Part shown: piece after piece, positions 17,369 to 24,344 of the stretch
Layout: every line of letters begins with the position of its first letter
Numbering within the stretch: position 1 is the stretch's first letter
Assembly (NCBI RefSeq): GCF_014204895.1
Contig: NZ_JACHMF010000001.1
Span: 5,084,001 to 5,148,000, forward strand
DNA: 64,000 nucleotides
Direction of reading: 5' to 3'
Source of the DNA: Paractinoplanes abujensis
GTDB taxonomy: Bacteria; Actinomycetota; Actinomycetes; Mycobacteriales; Micromonosporaceae
Notes under the pieces: model-generated
Databases searched by the model: none
The model's input: the letters and a program-made list of their open reading frames with translations, nothing else
Told to the model about the DNA's origin: nothing
Made by a program: the position numbers and the translations under genes

Positions 17369-18893
17369 GCACCACTATCCAGACTAGGAAAACCGTCATC
17401 GCGACCGCGCCCTGCGTCTTCACGGCCAAGGCCAGGTTGTAGCCGTCCGGCAGGCACAGGGCGGACACCACCGCGCACGGCACGACCAGCCAGTTCAGGT
17501 GCGTGTGCAGGGTGGCGGCCAGGATCGCGAGCGGCCACAAGGCGTACCACGGGTGAAAAACCGGCGCGAGCAGAACGGTGGCGGCGAGCGCGTAACCGGC
17601 GTACCGGAGCGGGTTGTTGTCGCGGGCCTTCCACCACAGCACGACCAGGACGAAGGCGAGCGCCACGATGCCGAGCACGCGCGTCACCGGCACGGCATCC
17701 GGCCCGAACAGACCGATGGCCATGCCGACCGCCGTCGGCGGCGACGTCCACTGCACCGACTTACCGCTGCCGCTCAGGGCGGTCACCCAGCCGAAGCCGC
17801 GGCCGCTGACCAGACTCGCCGCCGCCAGCCCGACCAGCGCGCCGGCGACGACCCGGATCACCGGGCCGAGCCACCAGGGGCGTGGCCCGAACTTACGCCG
17901 CTGGGCCGACGAGACCTCCCGGCTGTCCACAGGCCCGGGCGAGGCACCCCGGAACTGTGGATAACGTTCGATCATCAGCAGGAGCGCGAAAGGCACCACG
18001 ACCAGGGCAGTTGCCTTCACAGCGATCGCCAGGCCCAGCAGGAGGCCGGCGGCCCAGCCCGCGAGATCGGCACGGCGGCCTGTCGCACGGATCGTCTCGC
18101 CGGAATCAGCGACGGCTCCCGCGCCACGGCCGGCGGACGTCGCGGAGTCGGCAGACGCCGCGAAACCGGCAGACGCCGCGGAACCGGCGGGGTTGGCGCG
18201 GATGGCCAGGGCGAGCCCCGCCGCCACCAGCCCGACCATGAGGGCGTCGTTGTGGGCGCCCGACACCAGGTGGATCGGGACCAGGGGGCAGGCCAGCACG
18301 AGCCACACCGCGCGCCCCGGCGGCACGCCACCGCGGCGGGCCAGCGTGGGCAGGGCCACAGCGATCAGGGCGATGCCGAGCAGGGCGATGACCCGCAGGC
18401 CGGCCAGGGTCACGGTGAGGCTGCCGGTCTGGGCCGCGACCCCCGCCAGCACCAGGAACAGCGGGCCGTAGGGGGCCGGGGCATCGCGCCACGTCGGGGC
18501 CACGGCGTCGGCCCAGGGACAACCCAGCACGTCGACACCGCCCCCGTACGGGTCCAGGCCCGCACTCTGCTGCCAGCCCTGGCAGGCGTACGAGTACGCG
18601 TCGTAGCTGCCCAGCGGCAGGAACGCGAGCAGCGGCAGCATCCACAGGACGGCCGTGACGTAGGCCCAGCGCGCCGTCGGGGCGGAGCGGACGCCGGCCA
18701 CCCACGCCGCGATCAGCAGCCCCGTGCCGGCCAGCCAGGCCAGGGGCAGCAGGACGCCGTTGTCGCCCGCGAAGATCGTGCCGGGGGTGATCGTCGGCTG
18801 CCACGGATCGGTCGCGCCGCCCAGCCAGGCCGCGGCCGCGAGGGCCAGGCTGCCGGCTAAGCCCCCGTAGCGGACGACGGCGGGGCGGGGCAT
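17292..18893 (-). CDS. mptB: Polyprenol-phosphomannose alpha-1,6-mannosyltransferase, MptB type
   Basis: This 533-aa GT-C membrane enzyme has about 13 helices. The catalytic region of the family is visible as LGSYDAYSYACQGWQ, LDPYGGG and APYGPLFLVLAG, with HLVSGAHNDALMVGL and HPWYALWPLAILAATL further on. MptB extends the lipomannan core with alpha-1,6-mannose from polyprenol-phosphate mannose. The start at ATG 18893 has TAGTGT (18901-18906) 7 nt upstream, suggesting a leaderless message. A cytoplasmic loop carries three 6-aa repeats of Ala/Ser. The 3' end overlaps the next gene by 77 bp, which is long for an operon overlap. Confidence 0.82.
   Translation of the reverse strand: MPRPAVVRYGGLAGSLALAAAAWLGGATDPWQPTITPGTIFAGDNGVLLPLAWLAGTGLLIAAWVAGVRSAPTARWAYVTAVLWMLPLLAFLPLGSYDAYSYACQGWQQSAGLDPYGGGVDVLGCPWADAVAPTWRDAPAPYGPLFLVLAGVAAQTGSLTVTLAGLRVIALLGIALIAVALPTLARRGGVPPGRAVWLVLACPLVPIHLVSGAHNDALMVGLVAAGLALAIRANPAGSAASAGFAASADSATSAGRGAGAVADSGETIRATGRRADLAGWAAGLLLGLAIAVKATALVVVPFALLLMIERYPQFRGASPGPVDSREVSSAQRRKFGPRPWWLGPVIRVVAGALVGLAAASLVSGRGFGWVTALSGSGKSVQWTSPPTAVGMAIGLFGPDAVPVTRVLGIVALAFVLVVLWWKARDNNPLRYAGYALAATVLLAPVFHPWYALWPLAILAATLHTHLNWLVVPCAVVSALCLPDGYNLALAVKTQGAVAMTVFLVWIVVHEAKIRSAGRRRADHVADRLSGPDA
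18133..18186. repeat. Three 18-bp in-frame tandem repeats inside mptB
   Basis: Units at 18133-18150, 18151-18168 and 18169-18186 encode six-residue Ala/Ser-rich repeats (consensus FAASAD-like) in a predicted loop of MptB. The last two copies differ by one base. Confidence 0.75.
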
Positions 18894-18933
18894 GGCGAGC
18901 ACACTACCGTGCGTACGGGTAGGGTCTTGGCGC
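18894..18933. promoter_or_regulatory. 40-bp divergent promoter region (mptB / membrane protein)
   Basis: The minus -10 TAGTGT (18901-18906) ends 7 nt before the mptB ATG. The plus -10 TAGGGT (18920-18925) ends 8 nt before the GTG at 18934. Only 13 bp separate the two -10 boxes, so each -35 region lies on or beyond the opposite start codon. Confidence 0.55.
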
Positions 18934-20562
18934 GTGTGGGCTCGGCACCGGCTGGAACTGTTCACCGCCGTGCTCGCGGCGGCGCTCGGCGTCGTCTACC
19001 TGCTGCTTCCGCCGATGGGCTCCGACCTGGCCGCCCAGCAGGCCCGGGCCGGATTTTTCGCGGCGCACGGCTACACCCCCATGGACCTTCGCTGGTATGC
19101 CGGGGTCGATCAGCTGGGCTACAGCCTGACCTCACAGCCCGTGATGGCCCTTCTGGGCGTACGTGTCACCGGCGCCCTGTCGCTGCTGGTCGCCGCGGTG
19201 CTGTTCGCCCTGCTGCTGCGCCGCACCGAAGCCCCGCGCCCGCTGCTGGGCGCGATCATCGGCACGTTGTGCATCGCCGGCAACCTGGTGAGCGGCCGGG
19301 TCACGTACGGGCTGGGGGTCTGCCTGGGTCTGGCCGCCCTGCTGGCCCTGACCTCGCCGCGGCGCCGCTGGCTGCCCCCCGTGCCGGCCCTGCTGGCCGC
19401 CGCCACCAGCCCGGTGGCCGCCCTGTTCCTGGGGCTGGCGGGGGTGGCCCTGGCCCTGTCCGGCCGAGTGCGCGCCGGCCTGCTGATCGCCGTGCCCGCC
19501 GCCCTTCCGCTGGTCCTCAACGCGCTGTTGTTCGGCGACGGCGGCTGGATGAACATCAGCCGCTCCGACACCGTCCGGGCCGTGGTCGCCGCGCTGGTCG
19601 TGGCGGTCCTGGTGCCCCGGCGGCCGGTTCGGATCGGCGGTGTCCTGGCGGCCCTGGGCGTGCTGGCGGCGGCGCTGATCCACACGCCGGTGGGCCTCAA
19701 CGCCACCCGCCTGGCCGTGATGTTCACGCTCCCGCTGCTGGCCGCCTACGCCACCCTGCCCCGGCTCGCGCGCGCGAAGACAACGCCGGCGCGGGCCGGC
19801 CTGCCCCGGCTCGCGCGCGCGAAGGCGACACCGGCGCGGGCCGGCCTGCCCCGGCTTGCGCGCGCGGGGGCGACACCGGTGTGGGCCGTCGCGCTCCTGC
19901 TGGTCGTGGCGTGCTGGTGGCAGCCTCCCGTCGTCACCGGCGACGTGCGCGACATCGGCAACCCGACCGCCGACCCCGCCTACTTCCGGCCGCTGCTCGA
20001 CCGCCTCGCCCGGGAACGCCTGACGGGCCGGGTCGAGATCCCCGCCACGCGCGCCTACTGGGAGGCCGCGCACATGGGTGACGTGCCACTGGCCCGGGGC
20101 TGGCTGCGGCAGGCCGACATCGACCGCAACCCGCTGTTCTTCACCGAGATCCCGGGGGCCACCGGAACCGGCGTGCCGCTCACGGCCGGCACCTACCGTC
20201 TCTGGCTGGAGGAACTGGCCGTCCAGTTCGTGGCCGTGCCCGACGCCGAGCTGACGTGGTCCGGCCGGCCCGAGGCGGCCCTGATCGACGCGGGCCTGCC
20301 CTACTTGACCGAGATCTGGGCAAGTCCGCACTGGCGTCTCTACGCGGTCACCGACCCGCGCCCGATCGTCGCCGCCCCGGCCACGCTCACCTCGCAGGAC
20401 GCGGCTGCGCTGACGTTCGAGTCCACGGCCGCCGGCGATTTCCCCGTACGGGTCCGCTGGAACCGCTGGTTGACGGTGTCCGGCGGCGCCACGCTGCACC
20501 GGGACGGCGACTGGCTGCTCGTCCGGGTGCCCGCCGCGGGACGCTACACGATCTCCAGCTGA
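18934..20562 (+). CDS. Multi-pass membrane protein, GT-C-like, unknown
   Basis: This 542-aa protein has about nine to ten membrane helices in the first 350 residues, followed by a soluble C-terminal domain of about 190 residues ending VRVPAAGRYTISS. The layout resembles GT-C glycosyltransferases and their accessory proteins (acidic first outer loop PMGSDLAAQQ, large C-terminal extracytoplasmic domain), but I see no decisive catalytic motif. Three 15-aa tandem repeats interrupt the loop before the last helix. The GTG at 18934 has TAGGGT 8 nt upstream. Divergence from mptB over 40 bp suggests a shared lipoglycan role. Confidence 0.7.
   Translation: MWARHRLELFTAVLAAALGVVYLLLPPMGSDLAAQQARAGFFAAHGYTPMDLRWYAGVDQLGYSLTSQPVMALLGVRVTGALSLLVAAVLFALLLRRTEAPRPLLGAIIGTLCIAGNLVSGRVTYGLGVCLGLAALLALTSPRRRWLPPVPALLAAATSPVAALFLGLAGVALALSGRVRAGLLIAVPAALPLVLNALLFGDGGWMNISRSDTVRAVVAALVVAVLVPRRPVRIGGVLAALGVLAAALIHTPVGLNATRLAVMFTLPLLAAYATLPRLARAKTTPARAGLPRLARAKATPARAGLPRLARAGATPVWAVALLLVVACWWQPPVVTGDVRDIGNPTADPAYFRPLLDRLARERLTGRVEIPATRAYWEAAHMGDVPLARGWLRQADIDRNPLFFTEIPGATGTGVPLTAGTYRLWLEELAVQFVAVPDAELTWSGRPEAALIDAGLPYLTEIWASPHWRLYAVTDPRPIVAAPATLTSQDAAALTFESTAAGDFPVRVRWNRWLTVSGGATLHRDGDWLLVRVPAAGRYTISS
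19756..19890. repeat. Three 45-bp in-frame tandem repeats
   Basis: Units at 19756-19800, 19801-19845 and 19846-19890 encode LPRLARAKTTPARAG-type 15-residue repeats in a basic cytoplasmic loop. The first two copies are nearly identical; the third is more diverged at its end. Confidence 0.85.
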
Positions 20563-20607
20563 ACCCACCACCACGGCCGGAGCCCGCGCAACGGCCCGGA
20601 CCACCCA

Positions 20608-20623
20608 CCGCCTCGCGAGGCGG
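20608..20623. terminator. GC-rich 16-bp palindrome, candidate intrinsic terminator without U-tract
   Basis: CCGCCTCGCGAGGCGG is a perfect palindrome 46 bp after the membrane-protein stop. It could fold as a short hairpin. There is no T-run, which is common for high-GC actinobacterial terminators but leaves the call weak. Confidence 0.35.
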
Positions 20624-20837
20624 GCCCTGAGCGGTTGTAGTGCTTTTGCAGGCGGCCGGGACGCGTACGGGATCAAGTTGGTGTCTTCCCGGACGCGATT
20701 GCCGGCGTGCCGGTTGACTCCCCGACTTCCCGCACGATCGCCGAATCAATGCGGCCATGAGCCGGGCTTTCCGGGCTGATGCCGAACGTCGTTCGGGGAG
20801 CGGCCGAAAAGGCTGGGCAAGCGTCTAGCTTCGGTGC

Positions 20838-21848
20838 ATGTTCTCGCACGAAAGAATCATCATCAGGCGCGGCCCCGAGTCCGGGCAGCCGATCATCGTG
20901 GCCGTCCACTCGACGGCCTTGGGGCAGGCGCTCGGGGGGTGCCGTCTCAAGCCGTACGCGGATTGGCGGGACGGCCTGGCCGACGCGTTGCGGCTGTCCG
21001 CCGCCATGACCGGCAAATGTGCGCTGGCGGGTCTGCCCCACGGCGGCGGCAAGACCGTGATCGTCGGCGAGCATTCGGAGGCGGCCCTGCGGGACGCGGG
21101 AACCGTGATCGAGGAGCTGGGCGGGATCTACGCGACCGGCCCGGATGTCGGCACCGGGCCGGACGACATGGTGACGATCGGCGAGCGGACAACTCACGTC
21201 TTCTGCCGGCCGGTCGCCGCGGGTGGCAGCGGCGACTCCTCCCCCGGCACCGCCCTCGGCACGGTGGCGGCGCTGCGGGCGGTCTGTTCCGACCGATTCG
21301 GCTCAGCGGGATTCGGCAAGCGGAGTTTCGCTCTGCTCGGGCTGGGCCGGGTCGGTGGCCGGGTGGCCCGCCTGCTCGCGGAGGCGGGCGCGAAGCTGGT
21401 CGTGGCCGACGCCGACCCGGCCAAGAGGGCCCTGGCCGACGAGCTCGGGGCCGCCTGGGTCACACCCGGCGAGGCCCTGACCGCGGCCGTCGACGTGGTG
21501 GTGCCGGCGGCGCTCGGCGGTGTGCTGACCCCGGATTCGGTACCCACGCTGCGGTGCGCGGCGGTGGCCGGGCCGGCCAACAATCAGCTGGACGACCCGG
21601 CCACCGCCACCCTCCTGCACGAGCGCGGCATCCTGTGGGCGCCGGACTACGTGGTCAGCGCGGGCGGTGTCATCGGCGCGACCGCCGTCGAGCTGCACCA
21701 CGAAAGCCCGGCCCGGGTGGCGGCCCGCCTCGACGGCATCGCGGACACGCTGACCGCCGTGTTCGCGGCCGCCCGCCGCGACGGCGTGACCCCGAGCGCC
21801 GCAGCCACCGCCGAGGCCCGGCGGCGGGTGGCTAATCCACGGGGCTGA
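20838..21848 (+). CDS. Leucine/valine-type amino-acid dehydrogenase (Glu/Leu/Phe/Val family)
   Basis: This 336-aa cytoplasmic NAD(P)-dependent enzyme oxidatively deaminates a branched-chain or aromatic amino acid to its keto acid. The substrate region is GGCRLKPYADWRDGLADALR followed by LSAAMTGKCALAGLPHGGGKTV, with the conserved Lys residues; GIYATGPDVGTGPDDM follows; the Rossmann loop is LLGLGRVGGRVARLL. It is slightly shorter than typical Leu/Val dehydrogenases (about 350-365 aa). The ATG at 20838 has TAGCTT (20826-20831) ending 6 nt upstream, a leaderless pattern. The final 17 bp overlap the convergent small gene. The exact substrate is unresolved. Confidence 0.86.
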   Translation: MFSHERIIIRRGPESGQPIIVAVHSTALGQALGGCRLKPYADWRDGLADALRLSAAMTGKCALAGLPHGGGKTVIVGEHSEAALRDAGTVIEELGGIYATGPDVGTGPDDMVTIGERTTHVFCRPVAAGGSGDSSPGTALGTVAALRAVCSDRFGSAGFGKRSFALLGLGRVGGRVARLLAEAGAKLVVADADPAKRALADELGAAWVTPGEALTAAVDVVVPAALGGVLTPDSVPTLRCAAVAGPANNQLDDPATATLLHERGILWAPDYVVSAGGVIGATAVELHHESPARVAARLDGIADTLTAVFAAARRDGVTPSAAATAEARRRVANPRG

Positions 21849-22095
21849 CCGGTTCGGCCCGCTCGTACGGCTGGTTCAGCGGCGCGTCGCCCGGCATGTC
21901 GGCGAAGTGGGCGTTGAGGTGGGCGTACGGGTTGCGCCGGGGGTCACGGACCTCGCGGGCAATACGCCGCTCCTGCCGGCGCAGCGCCACGGCCAGCCGC
22001 AACGCCGGCCACAGACGCAGCCGGCGCGACGAGTCGACGGTCGCCAGCACCCGGGCCAGCAGAGCGACGATCCCGGCGAGCAGGGAAGAGGTCAT
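21832..22095 (-). CDS. Small protein with N-terminal membrane helix
   Basis: This 87-aa protein begins with a hydrophobic helix (TSSLLAGIVALLARVLATV) followed by a strongly basic stretch (RRLRLWPALRLAVALRRQERR) and an acidic, Pro-rich end. It is likely a small membrane-associated protein; no family is recognised. The ATG at 22095 has GGAG 7 nt upstream. It lies 26 bp after another small membrane gene, forming a two-gene unit, and its last 17 bp overlap the dehydrogenase gene on the opposite strand. Confidence 0.6.
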   Translation of the reverse strand: MTSSLLAGIVALLARVLATVDSSRRLRLWPALRLAVALRRQERRIAREVRDPRRNPYAHLNAHFADMPGDAPLNQPYERAEPVSPVD

Positions 22096-22121
22096 CGACG
22101 TTCTCCTGTCCGAGGAGGAAC

Positions 22122-22373
22122 TTACTGAGCGCTGAGCGCAGCCGCGGCCACCAGGACGAGGGCGAGCACGACGGCCACCGAGACGACAGCAATGCCGGCG
22201 GCCGCTTGCAGCAGCGCACCGAGCGGCATGAAGGCCTTGCGCAGAGCACGCATGATGCGCAGGGCTACCAGCAGGGACACCGCCGCGAGAGCCAGATACA
22301 CGATCGGCGGGGCGGAACGCACGGTGTCGAGAAGCCCGGCGTTCCCCAGTGAGGTGGGAAGGGAAGTGAGCAC
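22122..22373 (-). CDS. Small two-helix membrane protein
   Basis: This 83-aa protein has two hydrophobic helices, PPIVYLALAAVSLLVALRI and a long C-terminal one from LGALLQAAAGIAVV to the end. A basic turn (MRALRKAF) separates them. The GTG at 22371-22373 is chosen because GGAGG lies 8 nt upstream; an ATG 11 codons earlier lacks such a site. No family is recognised. It is probably cotranscribed with the following 87-aa gene, and the pair may form a small membrane complex. Confidence 0.6.
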   Translation of the reverse strand: MLTSLPTSLGNAGLLDTVRSAPPIVYLALAAVSLLVALRIMRALRKAFMPLGALLQAAAGIAVVSVAVVLALVLVAAAALSAQ

Positions 22374-22697
22374 GTGATCGACCTCCGGTTCAGGCCGCCT
22401 ATGCACGAACGGAGAGTCCGACCTCGATGTCTTCGGCGAGACGAACGCGGAAGGAAGCTGAATCGGCTCCGTTCCGAGATCTCACCGTGACCCCACATAC
22501 GAATATCCTGGTTTATGCAACGGGAAGCAACCGTGATGCGAGGCCGTGAATAAGTTCCTCAGACTGTTCACGATGAGGTCCGGGGGGTTTCCCCTACCCG
22601 CTGCGTGTGGTTCCATGAAGTCCTATGCAACTGCCCCGCATAGAACCTTGGCCGGTACTGTATCGTGCACGCGACTAGTCCGGTATCCTCGGCTTCC
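22374..22697. other. Intergenic region, 324 bp
   Basis: This stretch separates the minus-strand small membrane genes from the plus-strand XRE cassette. It is less GC-rich than its surroundings around 22490-22520. The plus-strand -10 TATCCT for the cassette is at 22684-22689. No further gene, repeat or clear terminator is seen. Confidence 0.5.
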
Positions 22698-22925
22698 GTG
22701 ACAAACCAACCTCATTCCGGCACAAAGCCGCACCTCACCCTTCTTGCTGCAGAATGCAGCACAGGGACCTGCCCAACCGTTTATCGGACCGACCGCGAGA
22801 CGGTGCTGGTGCAGGGATACATCGTTTCCGCCGCAGACGCCGGGCTCGACCTGCCGCCCGGCGAGCAGTTGGTTGAGATCCCGCTCGGCCTGCTCGCCAC
22901 AGCGGCGGCCAACTCGACGATCTGA
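22698..22925 (+). CDS. Small Cys-containing protein, first paralogue of the XRE cassette
   Basis: This 75-aa acidic protein has a core CSTGTCPTVYRTDRETVLVQ, continuing GYIVS, then LDLPPGEQLVEIPLGLLATAA. The same pattern (CxTGTCPTVY, VQGY, LDxPxGExLVxIP) is found in the gene at 23880, so the two are paralogues. No signal peptide or membrane segment is seen. The two Cys are four residues apart and could bind metal or form a disulfide. The GTG at 22698 has TATCCT 8 nt upstream. XRE-DUF5753 regulators usually pair with a small DUF397 protein; this family takes that place here. The function is unknown. Confidence 0.65.
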   Translation: MTNQPHSGTKPHLTLLAAECSTGTCPTVYRTDRETVLVQGYIVSAADAGLDLPPGEQLVEIPLGLLATAAANSTI

Positions 22926-22957
22926 CCATAGAGACAACACAGGAGGGGGCGAGTTGC

Positions 22958-23839
22958 ATGAGCGATTCGCCCGACCCCCCGCAGTCGCCCGGCGACGTCG
23001 GGGCTGCTCTGGCGTGGTGGCGCAAACGAAGAAAGATCTCCGGGCAGGTCCTCGGCCGTCGAGTCGGCATGAGTCAGGCCAAGATCTCCCGGCTCGAGAC
23101 GGGTGTCTCCACTCCTGACCCCGAGGACGTCAGGCGAATCGCCGAAAGCTTGGATCTGCCGTCGGCCGAGGTGGAGCGTCTGGCCAGCTTGGCCGAGCAG
23201 TCGGAACAACCACTCATCGACTGGCAGGCGGCCGAACCCAACCTGACAAACCGGCAAGAGATCATCAAATCGCTTGAGGCGCTGGTTCGAGAGGTCCGCG
23301 TTTTTCAGCCGGCCGTGGTTCCCGGTCTCTTGCAGACCAGTGAGTACGCGCGCTCCGTCCTCAAGTCCTTCCGGTTCGAAGTCGGCGAGAACGAGCTGGG
23401 CGCGTCCGAACTGGCCATCTCGGAAGCTGTCGCCGAACGCATGGCTCGCGGCCAGGCCCTGTACAAACCCGACCGGCAGTTTCATTTTCTGCTGGCCGAG
23501 ACGGTACTCACCACCATGGTGTGCGAGCCACTCGACATGCTCGGCCAGATCAAGCGGCTACGCGAGGTGGCCGCGCTGCCCAACGTCACCGTGAAGTTCA
23601 TCCGGCACTACACCCGATGGCCGGTGCCGCCGCTGAACGGCTTCGAGTTGATGGGAGACCGGGCCGTCATGGTCGACACCGTCAACAGCAGCCTCGTGTC
23701 ACGGGCGGATCGCCAGGTCGTCCAGCAGCACCGGCGGATCTTCGAAGCCCTGGAAAGTGTCGCGACGACCGACATCGGTCCCGTCATGGACGCGCATCAG
23801 GATCGATATCTCCAGATGCTCCGCAGCGCCGTTGCCTGA
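22958..23839 (+). CDS. XRE-family regulator with DUF5753 domain
   Basis: This 293-aa protein has an N-terminal helix-turn-helix (about residues 12-70: AWWRKRRKISGQVLGRRVGM, SQAKISRLETG) and a C-terminal DUF5753 domain (about 95-290: VFQPAVVPGLLQTSEYARSV, FHFLLAETVLTT, NGFELMGDRAVMVD). The family contains WhiJ/AbaA-like developmental and antibiotic regulators that work with a small partner protein encoded next to them. The ATG at 22958 has AGGAGGGG 8 nt upstream. It sits 32 bp after one CxTGTCP protein and 40 bp before its paralogue. Likely it is a DNA-binding regulator whose activity is modulated by one or both partners. Confidence 0.9.
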   Translation: MSDSPDPPQSPGDVGAALAWWRKRRKISGQVLGRRVGMSQAKISRLETGVSTPDPEDVRRIAESLDLPSAEVERLASLAEQSEQPLIDWQAAEPNLTNRQEIIKSLEALVREVRVFQPAVVPGLLQTSEYARSVLKSFRFEVGENELGASELAISEAVAERMARGQALYKPDRQFHFLLAETVLTTMVCEPLDMLGQIKRLREVAALPNVTVKFIRHYTRWPVPPLNGFELMGDRAVMVDTVNSSLVSRADRQVVQQHRRIFEALESVATTDIGPVMDAHQDRYLQMLRSAVA

Positions 23840-23843
23840 CCCG

Positions 23844-23873
23844 TTGTGACGTGCTTGCTTCGCTCCGTACCGT
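23844..23873 (+). promoter_or_regulatory. Promoter of second small Cys protein
   Basis: TTGTGA (23844-23849), an 18-bp spacer and TACCGT (23868-23873) form a recognisable core promoter whose -10 ends 6 nt before the ATG at 23880. It starts right after the XRE stop codon, so the second paralogue can be expressed apart from the regulator. Confidence 0.55.
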
Positions 23874-23879
23874 GGAGGC

Positions 23880-24119
23880 ATGACGACCCACGAGTATTCT
23901 GTCGAGTCCCCTGACAAGCGGCTGAAAGTGCTCGCGAGTCTTTGCGGAACCGGCACCTGCCCGACCGTCTACAGCGCCGACGCCACGTCGGTGATTGTGC
24001 AGGGCTATGCGGTGACCGGAGACGAGGGCAGCCTGGACGTGCCCGACGGCGAGCACCTCGTCAGGATTCCCACCGAGGTGTTGCTCGCCGCCGCCGACGC
24101 GATTCGTAAGCAGGCCTGA
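23880..24119 (+). CDS. Small Cys-containing protein, second paralogue of the XRE cassette
   Basis: This 79-aa protein has a core CGTGTCPTVYSADATSVIVQ, continuing GYAVT, then LDVPDGEHLVRIPTEVLLAAA. It aligns along its whole length with the 75-aa protein at 22698 and shares the two Cys four residues apart. Its N-terminus is a different, more charged extension. It is cytoplasmic by sequence. The ATG at 23880 is preceded by its own TTGTGA/TACCGT promoter; GGAGG is too close to act well as a ribosome site. It is likely a partner or target of the XRE-DUF5753 regulator; biochemical function unknown. Confidence 0.65.
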   Translation: MTTHEYSVESPDKRLKVLASLCGTGTCPTVYSADATSVIVQGYAVTGDEGSLDVPDGEHLVRIPTEVLLAAADAIRKQA

Positions 24120-24129
24120 GACAAAGGCG

Positions 24130-24327
24130 TCACCAGGCGAAACGACGCCGCTTCTTCTTCTGGCCGCGCAGGCCGCCGAGGAAGTCGGCTCCCTCTCGCA
24201 AGTACCGGCTGCCGCGGCTCGGGCCACGCTTGGCCTCCAGCCTCTCGCTGAGTTTGCGGGCGCCCGCCGCCGCGAGCGGGACGGCTACGGCCATGATCGC
24301 GAAGCGCTTCACCATGTTGAACAGCAT
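24130..24327 (-). CDS. Small basic membrane-anchored protein
   Basis: This 65-aa protein has an N-terminal hydrophobic helix (VKRFAIMAVAVPLAAAGA) followed by a basic soluble tail ending GQKKKRRRFAW. It is probably a single-pass protein with a cytoplasmic, perhaps nucleic-acid- or phospholipid-contacting tail. The ATG at 24325-24327 is preferred; a second ATG four codons later is possible. TATATC ends 6 nt upstream, an acceptable leaderless -10. It lies 17 bp upstream of the glnE stop in the same direction and 10 bp from the convergent Cys-protein gene. No family name is known to me. Confidence 0.55.
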   Translation of the reverse strand: MLFNMVKRFAIMAVAVPLAAAGARKLSERLEAKRGPSRGSRYLREGADFLGGLRGQKKKRRRFAW

Positions 24328-24344
24328 GGTAGAGATATACCCAG

